Source: Periplaneta americana
Lineage: Eukaryota > Arthropoda > Insecta > Blattodea > Blattidae
DNA length: 64,000 bases
NCBI RefSeq assembly: GCF_040183065.1
Contig: NC_091128.1
Span: forward strand, 171,651,244-171,715,243
Reading direction: 5' to 3'
This document shows, piece by piece, positions 1-10,064 of the stretch (the stretch's first letter is position 1; the number at the start of each line of letters is the position of its first letter). The notes below the pieces were generated by a model that was given only the letters and a program-made list of their open reading frames with translations, had not been told where the DNA came from and did not search any database. The translations under genes were made by a program, and so were the position numbers.

Positions 1-650
1 CATTGAGACTGAATAATTCTCTACAAAAATTTAGTGTATTAAGCAGTGCCACTAACACGCCACTAGTGACATTGCTAAGTGACCTTGTCTGAAGGGGCCC
101 TTAATGAACCTGCCAGAAACGTAATTCTAGTTATGGGCATTTTAATATAATTCTAACAAAGGTGGAACTCTCAAATTCCTGATATAACAGAAAGCAAGTC
201 AGAAGAATGTATGAAAGACAATAACATATCCTGTTACCGCAAGCAACTAAACCAGGGAGCATCAAGTGACTACACTCTCGTGCGTACGTACAAACCCTCA
301 AGCCCTGACGTACGGCTGAGGGCAAGGGTAGCTGCTTCCACAGTGGCGGAACTAAGAACTTGTATGTGAACTAAATATGTGATAAGAATATAAATTAATT
401 TCAACTTTTAACTGAAGTACACTTTCACTGTTCAAAACATTACTCTACATAATTTGGTACAGTTAACTCTATATACGAAATAAATTTTTGCATGTTTGCA
501 CAATAATGAAACAAAACAAAATATACACTTTTATACAGATCAATATACTACGAAATAAAACTGTTCACCGTTTGTCTTCTTCTCATTGCTATACAATTCA
601 ATTAACAAAATAAAACAACAGTACAAACGTTATTATTCAAATACAATTCT
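1..650. other. No recognised feature
   Basis: AT-rich sequence with only short chance reading frames. I see no exon with splice sites, no tRNA-like box and no terminal repeats. It may be intron of the carnitine acyltransferase gene whose last exon lies at 4735, or flank of the hAT relic that follows. Confidence 0.4.
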
Positions 651-1381
651 CTAATAATAGTACTTTTTCTTATACATCAGAGATCTGCGGCGATTTTTGC
701 AGTTTTTTTTTTTAGTAAGCAACTTTTCAATTCGCGGAGGTTTTGTTTTAGTACCAGCCAATCGCAAACATGCTTTCAAGTGTTCATCACTTAATTGGCT
801 TCTGTGACGTGACTTTGTAAACTTCATTAAAGAAAACAGTGTTTCGCATACATAGGTTGTCCCGAACATGCACAAGATCGTGCAGTTTAGGAAACCTTTC
901 TCTTGGAAAACAAGTATAGAAATGTTTAATACTTTTTCTGTTTTGATACTTATCCTTTAGCTCAATATCACTTTGTAAATCAAGTATTTCTAATTGTGGT
1001 CCAGCAGGAATATCCAGGACACTCTCTGAAAAAGGTGTTGAAAATATCTTAAATTGTTGTTCAAGTTCTCTCGTATCCTGAAATCTACGTTCGAAGCCTT
1101 GGCACAATTGTTGCATTATTCTTATACCCTTATATTCTTTCAAGGCCTCTATCAAGTTTCCCATGTACATCCATAAATAAGGCAATTTCATTTCTAAGTG
1201 CGAGAAAACGCTCCAGAACTTTTCCTCGACTTAACCACCTTAGCTCGGTATGGTAGAGTAAATCCCCATACTCACTGTTAATATCATCAAGTACTGCACT
1301 GAACTCCATGTGATTAAGTCCTCTAGACTTTATGAAATTAATTGTTCGCACAACAACAACCATTACATTGCTAAGATTCAT
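651..1381 (-). pseudogene. hAT transposase relic (GTF2IRD2/SCAND3-like)
   Basis: A decayed DNA-transposon protein read on the minus strand in three overlapping frames: 1381-1130, 1191-787 and 875-651. The first carries ELRWLSRGKVLERF and an FMDVHGKL-like stretch; the last carries the hAT dimerisation block, with FGTTYVCETLFSLMKF followed by SRHRSQLSDEHLKACLR. These are hallmarks of the hAT lineage related to vertebrate GTF2IRD2 and SCAND3. At least two frame changes separate the pieces, so it cannot make an intact transposase. The N-terminal BED finger and most of the catalytic core are not visible. A relative with clear ends lies at 37463-38318. Confidence 0.8.
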
Positions 1382-2636
1382 GTTTTTAGCACATCAATTT
1401 TCCTGGTGCAAAGTGCAGTGCACTGGTGCCCCCAAGCGACCTCGATAGGTTCCACCACTGATAGACTGCAGTGTACAAGTGTACTGCCCGCAGTGGAAGC
1501 CGTAAGCAGGCCTGTATGCCCTCTCGCGATCTTGACTCGACCTGGCGGAGCCTGAGCTAAACCCACCTCTAGCACTAAGCAGGCGTCACATTGCTGCCAG
1601 AAAAACATGCGAACAAAAACCCCAAAAGAAAATTTCCGGCTTTTTCTTAAAGAAACAGTGAAGAACATTTAGATTTGATATTGCTGTCCCTACTGTATGC
1701 AGTATATGAACTTACTTTTATAAATACACGTGGTACTTTTATATACACAACTTAGGAGTTAGTTTATAACCTTTTAACTCCAAAAAGGGTAGACATTTGT
1801 TATCCGAAATTTTGTTTTTATGAAATGAGATCAACTCCATTTATTTCTGTTACCAGAGATCTTACTGTACATACATATTAATTAATATTCGTGTTGATAT
1901 AATAAAAAAAAATAACGAAACATGATCTTTTCTGTTATAATGATTGTATATTGACATCCACCTTGAGCACAAATTGATAGGTTAAAAATATGTAGGCTAA
2001 TCTCTCAGCAACCTAAGAAAAGTATTATACTTACATCCAGAAGCATATTGCTGACTAGTTTCTTCTGAAATACAGTAGACAATTCATGGTATATCTTGAT
2101 CACTGAGTGACATCAGTGGAAGTTAGTATTAAAGTAAGAATGGGCATTTGTATGCAGCAAACTACAAACATTCATCACATACCTTATCTGATACAACCGA
2201 TATGTTTTAGTTAATGTATAAATCAGTGCAACACATGCACAATGCGTACCGACACTTCCAATCCAACAGTCGCTATTGCTTAAGATGCACCATGCAATGT
2301 GTAACATCATCTTTTAATCATCAATTAAACTGAAATGATCTTGTTTCGTCTTTTACCTGGATGTAAATTTAGTAACAGTGGTAAAATCTGATTGCAGATT
2401 ACACTAACTTTTCTATATTAACTGAAGTTTGCAAGAAAGGTTTCAATTCGTTCCATTTTTGCGAAAATAGTTTTCCAAAGAACTGGCATAAGGTACACAC
2501 AATCATTGCTAAAGGTTGGTCCATCTTGAAATGCAATGAAGAATCAATCTCAACAAAGAACATGTAACTTGGCAAAAAAAAAAAAAAAAAAAAAAAAACG
2601 TAAAAATTTTATACAAAATTAAGTTTTAAGTATCCA
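1382..2636. other. Unassigned sequence with an A-tract
   Basis: No gene seen. The first 300 bp are less AT-rich than the surroundings and hold an unrecognised minus frame (1668-1378). A run of about 25 A residues lies near 2574-2598, just before a SINE, and may be the tail of another decayed retroposon. No exon of the downstream acyltransferase gene could be identified. Confidence 0.35.
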
Positions 2637-2881
2637 CTGGCATAACCCAGGTGGTAGTGTGTTTGCTTATTGTGATCCGGAGTTTTTCTTGGGCATGGGT
2701 TCGATTCCTGCTTGGATTTTTTCCGAGGTTTTCCCCAATAATGGGAATGTTAGGTACCGGTAACATATGGCGAATCCTTGATGTCATCTCGCCAAATAGC
2801 ATCACACTACCACCAATTCTATTGACGCTATTATAACTTAGTAGTTGATACAGCATTAAATAACAAACTAAAAAAAATTGA
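2637..2881 (+). repeat. SINE, family B copy 1
   Basis: tRNA-derived SINE. The head shows a GGTTCGATTCC-like B box near 2698, followed by the family body (TTTTTTCCGAGGTTTTCCCC, then GGCGAATCCTTG, then TCGCCAAATA) and the end AGTAGTTGATACAGCATTAAA. The same body recurs at 18799-19050 and 42912-43160. Boundaries are approximate. Confidence 0.8.
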
Positions 2882-2976
2882 AGTTAATTTTGGAGAAATA
2901 TGAATCTATTTAGTCTTCAGTCCTTAATTTCTGTAAGAAACAATGACAATTTTCAAAGGGAGAGACAAGCAATATA

Positions 2977-4058
2977 CAGTAAACCCTTGTTAAGGCCGAA
3001 AAATCGCCTGTTCATATTAACGTAGTTCATCTTATCTGAATTCTGATCGATTTTTGTTACAGTGGATCCACTATCACTTTTTCACTTCAAAACACTTTCT
3101 CATAGTTTGTAGTTAGTATTAATGAATTTCGAATTACATACTTGTGAACCTTTCTGAATATTGTATTAGAAGAATATATCATCAATACTTACGGTTTAGA
3201 GAAGTTTCTATATCTGGTCTCTTTCCATCTTTTCCTCGGTTGGTTCAAGTTCCTCTTCCAGGTATAGGGGTTATCCAGTTTATAAAAATTATCACTTTTA
3301 TTACCACAATGAATTTAATTTAAATCACTTCTAACTTGCTTATATTTTTAAAACATTTGAAAACCTCAGAGTCCAGTTGTTAATATTTTCCTACACGAAT
3401 TCGCTTGATTTTTCTTGATGAAGAACCGGAAGCAGCACCAGAGTTAATTTTATCTTTGTTTTTTTTATTATGGTCGAATGAGTAGATTTTGAAATTTGAA
3501 AATATTTTGCAATTTGAGTTTTTATCATAATACCATGAGACACTTCATTCAGAATTTTAACTTTAGTTTTGATATCTATAGATTTTTCCCTTCTTTCACT
3601 CAAGTCGTTGCTCGTACTGAGGTGTTAACCCGAACACTGGCTATCAGAAACTAACAGTTAAATCACTGTAGCACTCAGTGACACCTCTCGAGATAGGACA
3701 CACACAGAAGACTCAAGCTACTACTCTGGTTACCGTAGAAAATACAGCAGTACATATTATGCCTGCTCTAATCGATCTCTTGAAGGATATTTTTGAGATA
3801 TTTATTATGAGAGCGAGCAAAGAGAATTTCCATGAAATAAATTGTAAAGGCTGTATATAGAAGTTGTCTTTTATTCGTATTGAAGGAGAGGACAAAAATT
3901 TGGGACCGAAAATTTGTTCGAAGTTCATATAAACAGAAATTCATATTAACCGAATAAAAATCCATTAAAATCACTATATTTGAGGCAGGACCAGGAAAAT
4001 TGTTCATATTAAGAATGTGTTCATCTTAACAGAGTTCGTATTAACGACAGTTTACTTG
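2977..4058 (-). mobile_element. Tigger/pogo-type DNA transposon relic
   Basis: The left end starts CAGTAAACCCTTGTTAAGG just after TA; the right end reads TTAACGACAGTTTACT just before TA. This is an imperfect inverted pair with subterminal TTCATATTAA motifs, as in pogo/Tigger elements. Inside, on the minus strand at 3603-3391, is a helix-turn-helix N terminus (IDIKTKVKILNEVSHG, then IAKYFQISKSTHSTI) like the CENP-B/Tigger DNA-binding domain. No DDE catalytic domain is left, so the copy is non-autonomous and decayed. Confidence 0.75.
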
Positions 4059-4088
4059 TACTTAAAACAATTTTCCTTTACATTTTAA

Positions 4089-4172
4089 CCCTCAACTGGT
4101 ATAGCTTTTTAAATGTACATTACAATATCTAGCCATATGGGACTATATTGACCCATAGATACCAGTTGAGGG
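4089..4172. mobile_element. 84-bp piggyBac-type MITE
   Basis: A tiny inverted-repeat element. The 14-bp termini CCCTCAACTGGTAT and ATACCAGTTGAGGG are perfect inverted repeats, flanked on both sides by TTAA (4085-4088 and 4173-4176). A TTAA duplication with CCC-starting termini is the signature of piggyBac superfamily elements. It is far too small to code for anything. Confidence 0.8.
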
Positions 4173-4734
4173 TTAATTATAAAACATTATACTGACCAAA
4201 CTACGAAAAAGCACCACGTTAATCAGCAAGCCATAAATTTGCCATTTTTGCAAGTTTCATCACAATCGAGCTCTTGTGGTTCACACACTTCCTTTGTGAG
4301 TAAAAACAGCTTAAAAGAATGCCAGTAAAGTCTGAACTTTATTGTGAAGAATCTCCTTACTGACTGGCATTGACTGCATGCAGGCTCTCTACTTTCTTTT
4401 GTGTGTACACTCTGTCACAAACAACACTATTTTAACAAATACTATTACTTTTTATTAAGTTCTTTAGATTTACATTTACTGCACCTCAAACAATACTTAT
4501 TTACCAGTATGATGAAAGAATTAATTATGATTTTTGTGTAACACATTCAATTTCCATCTACATCTTATTCTTTGTTACTTACATAATTTTGTTTCTTTAA
4601 TCCAAGTATATTTAAAATTGTTACATATAAATCGTGAAATTTCACTGCAATATAAGAAATGGGTTCTTTTGCGTCACATACTTGTCACTAATGAAGTCCA
4701 GTTCATTTGATCTGTTTTTAACGAATCATTGCAG

Positions 4735-4962
4735 GTACGAACTTCGCATAATGGTGGACTTTGTCTTGGACCAGCAACATGTGATGGCTATGGTATTGGT
4801 TATAACCCAAGGGAAAATTCCATTATATTTGGCTTAACAGCATATCATACAAGTTCATGTACCAATCTTAAGTTGTTCCATGATGCTCTCAACAAATCTT
4901 TGGGAGAAATGTGCAATCTACTAATCCAATATAAAACAGAGGACAGGAAAAAAGGAATTTAA
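4735..4962 (+). CDS. Carnitine acyltransferase, last exon (CRAT-like)
   Basis: The exon follows the acceptor CATTGCAG at 4734 and ends with TAA at 4962, coding for 75 residues. It begins VRTSHNGG and continues LGPATCDGYGIGYNPRENSI, then IIFGLTAYHT, and ends with a helix LFHDALNKSLGEMCNLL. This is the C-terminal block of the choline/carnitine acyltransferase family: the S/R-T-S motif, then G-P-x-x-x-D-G-Y-G-x-x-Y-N-P. These enzymes move acyl groups between CoA and carnitine in mitochondria or peroxisomes. I found no upstream exons in the window; the catalytic His domain must lie to the left. Carnitine O-acetyltransferase is favoured by the motif style and by the linkage argument, but CROT or another member is possible. 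The end KTEDRKKGI is not a clear AKL-type peroxisomal signal. Confidence 0.8.
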   Translation, partial: VRTSHNGGLCLGPATCDGYGIGYNPRENSIIFGLTAYHTSSCTNLKLFHDALNKSLGEMCNLLIQYKTEDRKKGI

Positions 4963-5039
4963 TGCCCCAAACAGCATTTCTGTACATTAGGAATAGTTAA
5001 CCATATAAATTAATTAACTATTTAAATGCGAAAGCATTA

Positions 5040-5045
5040 AATAAA
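5040..5045 (+). terminator. Poly(A) signal AATAAA, acyltransferase gene
   Basis: The canonical hexamer lies 78 bp after the stop codon of the acyltransferase exon. The convergent ARPC5 gene ends about 380 bp further on; for it only the variant ATTAAA (minus strand, 5192-5187) was seen. Confidence 0.5.
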
Positions 5046-5425
5046 ATAATAATAAAAAACGGTATAGTGAAATTACATTATAATTAAATTGTTTTCAGCA
5101 ATATTCTTACTATAAGGTGTAATATAATTCGAAGGAACTTGTGTATTAACATTCCACTCTACACAATTAAATAAAAATTAGTAATCTTTAATGTATGAAC
5201 TATTCTCACTGTATGGTAAAAGATTGTACATTGCCATATATTGACTATAACTTAGAAGACATATCAAATGAATGTCTTTTTAAAATTTTACAGTATTGTT
5301 AATAAATTTTATCAACTTTTTCATACATAAATACTGTCTGTACTTTCACACAGTCATGCATACATCTTCGTGGAATGGTATGTGTGAGATAATCAATGAT
5401 AAGAACAGTAGGTGACGTCAGACAT

Positions 5426-8400
5426 TCATGCTCTCTTGGTGTCAGAGAGAACTCGCATAATACTTCCCACACCACCCACAACGTAGGCTTTCTCGTGCCA
5501 CAGCAAAAGATGACCGCTGCTGCCTTCAGAGGGCGACTCAAAGCCTCGATAAACGTATTTCATAAGGACGTCCACCATGTCACGGTCCAGGGCAGCGACG
5601 GCTTCTTCGATCTGTGATGCCTTGATCGCCAACAAGACTCTCAGAGTTAAATTCAAGGCATTATCCTGAAAAATTTTAAATTTTATTTTAACAAGAATAC
5701 TTCCTTTCACTTTCCTCCATACATCTATCAAACTATTGTTAATGCTTGTACAAGTTAACATACAAGTTCTACAACTCCCTAAAGGAAAAATCTCGTTCTG
5801 GTTAGGGTACGAAGAAAGGATAATCAATTTATTAGGCAGTCTTTGAATGGGCTATAATAAATAATATAAAAACCACCATGTTACGGTATTTCCTGCAGTA
5901 AAACATTACAGTGGTTTTTGTATTGTCCTGCAAGTCTAAAAATTAGGTACTAGATTTGTTTGTAAGTACAGTAAAAGTACTTTCATACATTTCGCACTTA
6001 GGCGTTTTTCAAACTTGTTTTTTTTTTTTAAGACCTGACAAAATTCTTATATTTTCCATGTTAATTTACAGACGTGGACAAATTATTAGCAAAACTGAAG
6101 ATTTTTATTATATATTTTTACAAAATATGATTCTTCAATTTAGACTACAGTTGACATTTTTGTGTATTTCCAAATAATTAGCCAAATTGAAGATCTGTAT
6201 CGTATATTTTTCAAAATTTAACTCTTCAATTTGGACTACATTTAATATTTTTGCATATTTACAAATTATTAGCAAAACTGAAGGTTTTTATTGTATATTT
6301 TTACAAAATTCGATTCTTCAATTTGGACTACAGTTGACATTTTGGATATTTCCAAATTATTGTATATTTTTACAAAATTCGATTCTTCAATTTGGACTAC
6401 AGTTGACATTTTGGATATTTCCAAATTATTAGCAAAATTGAAGATTTTTATTTTATATTTTTACAAGATTTGGCTCTTCAATGCAGTTGACATTTTTGCT
6501 AATTTATAAATTATTAGCTAAATTGAAGATTTTTATTATATATTTTTACAAAACTTGACTCTTCAATTTAAACTACAGTTGACACTTTTACATATTTCTG
6601 TCTACTGTAATGATGGAAATATGCAAAATTGTCAACTGTAGTCTAAATTGAAAAGTCAAATTTGGAAACAGAATTATCATAAAAATCGTCAATTTTGTTA
6701 ATAATTTGTCCACGTCTGTATTTTTCAGATATACATTTTTCGTTCACTGTTTTTTTTTACACTTATACGATCGTATTTTGAGCCCTGGGACATAAAAAAT
6801 GTCATTTATAGGCCTAAGTTTTAAATCATTTTTGCTCGAAATTAGGTCTGGTATGAAAATGTAGGAATGAGAAAATACAGCACGTGTTCATTATTAAGAT
6901 GTGGTTCACTTTGAAATTCATGGAAATTCGAAGCTGTCTATGCTTGCCTCTAACAATCTTGTGTCCTTTAATGATGTTACTGCTTTAGGAGAGAATTAAC
7001 CTGCTAGTAACAGGTCCACAGACATAGTATAGAGACATGAATTAACTAGCCCTACTGGATTACGGAGTTTTTCATGTGATCATAAACAGAAGATTTGCTG
7101 CCAGTAAGAAATTCTTCTAGCAATTTTTTGTATCATGCAAAACAATGTATAACTGCGAAGATTATATCTGAGCCAAACACGCACAGAAGGGAAGGCACTT
7201 GCTCCCTAGACTTGAGCCAAACACGTACAGAGGGAACGGTACTTCCTCTCTTCTGCTGACCACTACAAAGGACATGATGTCATCAGAGTCTACTGCGCAT
7301 ACCAATGTTTGGCTAGGTCTGAGCCAAACAGCGTATTCTGAATCTCACCGGTCCAGTGGCATCAATGATGTCACGTTGCAGCGAAATAAGGAACAAAACT
7401 GCTGGAAGGATCGATGGCTGTCATGGCGACTGTACAAGTTGTTGTCTGTGCTACGCTAGCAAAATTTTGCGAAATTTTCGTACTCCCATCTCGTTCAAAG
7501 AAAAGATAGCATAAACAATTTATTTCTTGAACCAGTAGTAATAACGGGTCCGTTGACATGTTCGCTCATAAGCCATTAACATATTGTTTTTACGTTGTGC
7601 TCATTACAAACAATACAGCAGAACACACCGCCATGACACAACAGTGCACGATGTCATTCGTCTGCTAATTCCCGCCCTATACAAGAACCAATCAGATTCA
7701 CTGATGGCGGCTGATGGAGACTGCCACCACCTTTGCAAGTTGATAGCACCGGTGGAGCATCAATGACGTCATCGGTGGAATTCGGAACACCGTGATGCCA
7801 TCGGATTGCTCAGCGGTGAGATTCGGAATACGCTCAAACACATAGAGGAAGGTACTTCCGCCCTTTTGATGGCTGCCACAGAGATCGTCATTATGGTCCA
7901 CTGCGCATACCAATGTTTGGTTAAGGTTTTCCCTTCCCAGCTGCACTACAAAAAGCCTAACATAAAGCATAATGGGGTGAAACGAGCGTTGAGCGACTTC
8001 CGCCGATTTTGGAATAGACACCGACGCACTTGAACTGCCAACATAGAAAACAAAAAATCACACTCAATCGCTTCCACCTTCATCTTGACGGGATAATAAA
8101 AGCCTAAACTAACCTAACCTAAGTGCGTCGGTGTCTATTCCAAAAATCGGCGGAAGTCGCTCAACGCTCGTTTAACCCTTGTTTGTATTATACCACACAT
8201 TTATGATTATTCGCCACTTCCGCTTTTCTACCACGCATCCAGGTTACAGTCACAGTCCACCGCACATCCTAGCAACATAGATTCTGACAGTCAACACAAA
8301 AAATGTAATTATGAATCTTCTTTCGAAGAAACCTAATGAGGCGATATAATTATGTTTCTTGCATTAATAATATCTGTACGATGCACTCCAGTCTATATTT

Positions 8401-9743
8401 TATCAACTACGCCACTTATAGTGTTCTCAGTGAACCTAACATCACAAACAAGTCAGGAACACAGAATTCTGTCCTAGACAGTATTGGGAAGTAAAAAGTA
8501 AAATGTGAAGAATTAGGCCTACAACTTTTCCTATTAGATTAGGCCTAGATACTTCCATTCAAATTTCTACATTTTTTCTAATTGATTATAACTACAACAG
8601 AGAGAGCTTATCATTCATAGCCTAACAGATTTATGAAAAATACGTCCAAACGAGTAAAATTATTTCAAGTAGCAGCACATACCTTAATTTGTTGGTTTTT
8701 AGACCCTAATGGAGCATTTCGCAGAACAGTTTTCAAGGCATCAATATGTCTTCCTCTGAATATTGTTAAGGAGAACTGCCTTAGGATATTTTCCTGTTTA
8801 TTAAATTGTACTATATTAAACATAGAAACACAAAAGCACACAAGAAGATTGCACCATACTCAGATGAAAGGAAAATTTTCATAGATTGAAAACACCATTC
8901 AATGGAGACCAACAGATTTACTTACAGGTAAAGTTATGGTCAAAGTTATTTAAGACTGTTTAAAGACGATCATAGTCACTAGAGTTTATTAATTTCTCCC
9001 GGTAGATATATTCATTCGAAGTTGTGTTAAGCATATCTTTAGGCTACTGTTGGTATGTAACTTATCTCTTATGAAAAATTACATGGAAATATTTTATTTA
9101 CTACTCATTATACTTCTTGATTTCTGCTACTGATGTTCATTCATTCATGGTGTTCTGTCCGAGGGTAGGTCTTTCACTTCAAACTCAGCATTCTCCAATC
9201 TTTCTTATTGCTATTATTGTTTGGAATTAGGCTTTTGGGTAATCCACTGTGTTCTGGAACTTGACATTTCCAGTCGTTCAGATTAGCCCAACAGAGTAGA
9301 CGACCTCTCTGGTCTTATCCTGATGATGGAACCTGTATGTAGTTCCGAAACGTTGGAAATGTCAAGTTCCAGGACACGGTAGATCATCCAAAAGCCTAAT
9401 TCCAATCACAGTCACCGTGAAAGCCTAAAAACTCACATGCTATTGATGTTTTTCACTAAAATTATGTGACAATTTCAACAGTCACAGTCTATAGGCTGTA
9501 TTGTAAAATTCATGTATGTTCTGTAATATATACAATTACGTTAAATGTATTTTATTTCCATTTGCACTGATTATGACTTAATTACAAAAAAGGATACTGA
9601 TTCATGAAGGCTGTCACTTCAGCTTCATCCGGCCCAACAGGTGCTGACTGTAATTCTGCTTGTTCTTCTTCTCTGTAATTATCTTCGTTATATTGATCCA
9701 CGTCAATTTTTCTAAATGCAGAACTAGATGTGTTTTTAGCCAT
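5426..9743 (-). CDS. ARPC5: Actin-related protein 2/3 complex subunit 5 (p16-ARC)
   Basis: Three coding exons on the minus strand: 9743-9598, 8755-8683 and 5665-5426, giving 459 nt or 152 aa; human ARPC5 has 151 aa. Introns are GT-AG and phases match: exon 1 ends in CA, exon 2 supplies A (Gln49), and exon 3 starts in phase 0. The N terminus MAKNTSSSAFRKIDVDQY is the conserved start and fixes the ATG. The middle LKTVLRNAPLGSKNQQIK and the C-terminal exon, with LLMKYVYRGFESPSE-type sequence, WHEKA and GGVGSI, are textbook ARPC5. The protein is the small all-helical subunit that tethers Arp2 in the Arp2/3 complex, which nucleates branched actin filaments in the cytoplasm. The gene is head to head with RpL35 and convergent with the acyltransferase gene. 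Intron 2 (3.0 kb) is full of repeats. Confidence 0.96.
6069..6718. mobile_element. Tc1/mariner-type MITE with internal tandem repeats
   Basis: The ends CAGACGTGGACAAATTATTA (6069) and its inverse TAATAATTTGTCCACGTCTG (ending 6718) are flanked by TA, as expected of Tc1/mariner elements. The inside is about five to six degenerate tandem units of roughly 90 bp, restarting at about 6081, 6174, 6263, 6352 (shortened), 6422 and 6508. Each holds TTGAAGATTTTT, then TATTTTTACAAAA, then GGACTACAGTTGACA. A last unit near 6600-6690 is inverted. The repeated reading frames here are by-products. It lies in ARPC5 intron 2. Confidence 0.75.
7150..7960. repeat. Unclassified internally repetitive block
   Basis: Within ARPC5 intron 2. 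Several motifs occur twice or more: CTGCGCATACCAATGTTTGG near 7288 and 7901, TGAGCCAAACAC near 7170 and 7213, and GCATCAATGA followed by GTCA near 7360 and 7758. No transposase-like frame was recognised. The pattern suggests an old, partly duplicated repeat whose ends I cannot define. Confidence 0.4.
7980..8173. repeat. Inverted repeat with 52-bp arms (MITE-like)
   Basis: The arm 7980-8031 (AACGAGCGTTGAGCGACTTC onward, ending GACGCACTT) is repeated inverted at 8121-8173 with a one-base length difference. The 89-bp spacer ends in AACTAACCTAACCTAAG, a short run of the CCTAA unit found in insect telomeres. No clear target duplication was found, so superfamily is unknown. Confidence 0.6.
9219..9405 (+). 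mobile_element. Penelope-like terminal hairpin with hammerhead-like core
   Basis: Inverted arms of about 50 bp: 9219-9277, with GAATTAGGCTTTTGGGTAAT and GGAACTTGACATTTCC, and 9354-9405, with the inverse. Between them on the plus strand, 9320-9363 reads CUGAUGA, U, GGAAC hairpin GUUCC, GAAA, then a stem III closed by ACGUU/AAUGU ending in the triplet GUC. That is a hammerhead core, but stem I is poor next to it (three extra bases before CUGAUGA). It lies in ARPC5 intron 1. Assignment to Penelope-like retroelements is by analogy with their known inverted ends and hammerheads. Confidence 0.55.
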
Positions 9744-10064
9744 GTTTACTTACAGAATAAAGTGTGCATAAAACGGAAAGCCTATCCCACAAATCTTACA
9801 CCTTTCCTGCCTTTCCTCTCCCCCACACTCCCCTCCACGACGCAAGATTACAGCACACCCCAGCATAGCTCATCCAACTACTCTGTTTAGCATTATAAGT
9901 ATATGATTTGTATATGTGGAGTATTGTAGGTCATGAAAATAATCTTTGACATATGTATCTTTGACATTGTCATAGATAAAGCCTTGGATAAAAGCAGTAG
10001 CTCGTAAATGTACTCTTTGAACTGTGGAAAAATTCATTCCTGTTCCGGTCTTTAGCCAAGAAAA
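9744..10064. promoter_or_regulatory. Shared ARPC5/RpL35 divergent promoter region
   Basis: The 321 bp between the two start codons must hold both promoters. On the plus strand a pyrimidine-rich tract (about 9800-9838) lies next to the ARPC5 side, and a short pyrimidine run within GGTCTTTAGCC (10047-10057), just before the RpL35 ATG, could be a 5'-TOP-like start as used by ribosomal protein genes. No mobile element was seen inside. Start sites are inferred only. Confidence 0.6.

Noticed and set aside
6187-6509. Two overlapping frames with repeated residues, suggesting a repeat protein
   Set aside because: They are translations of the ~90-bp non-coding tandem units of a MITE.
7698-8021. 107-codon minus-strand frame
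   Set aside because: It lies in an internally repetitive block and enters the left arm of the 7980-8173 inverted repeat; no family resemblance.
9744-9760. GTAAGT just upstream of the ARPC5 ATG on the minus strand, as a splice donor
   Set aside because: The ATG four bases later opens the conserved ARPC5 N terminus, so this cannot be intron in the main transcript.
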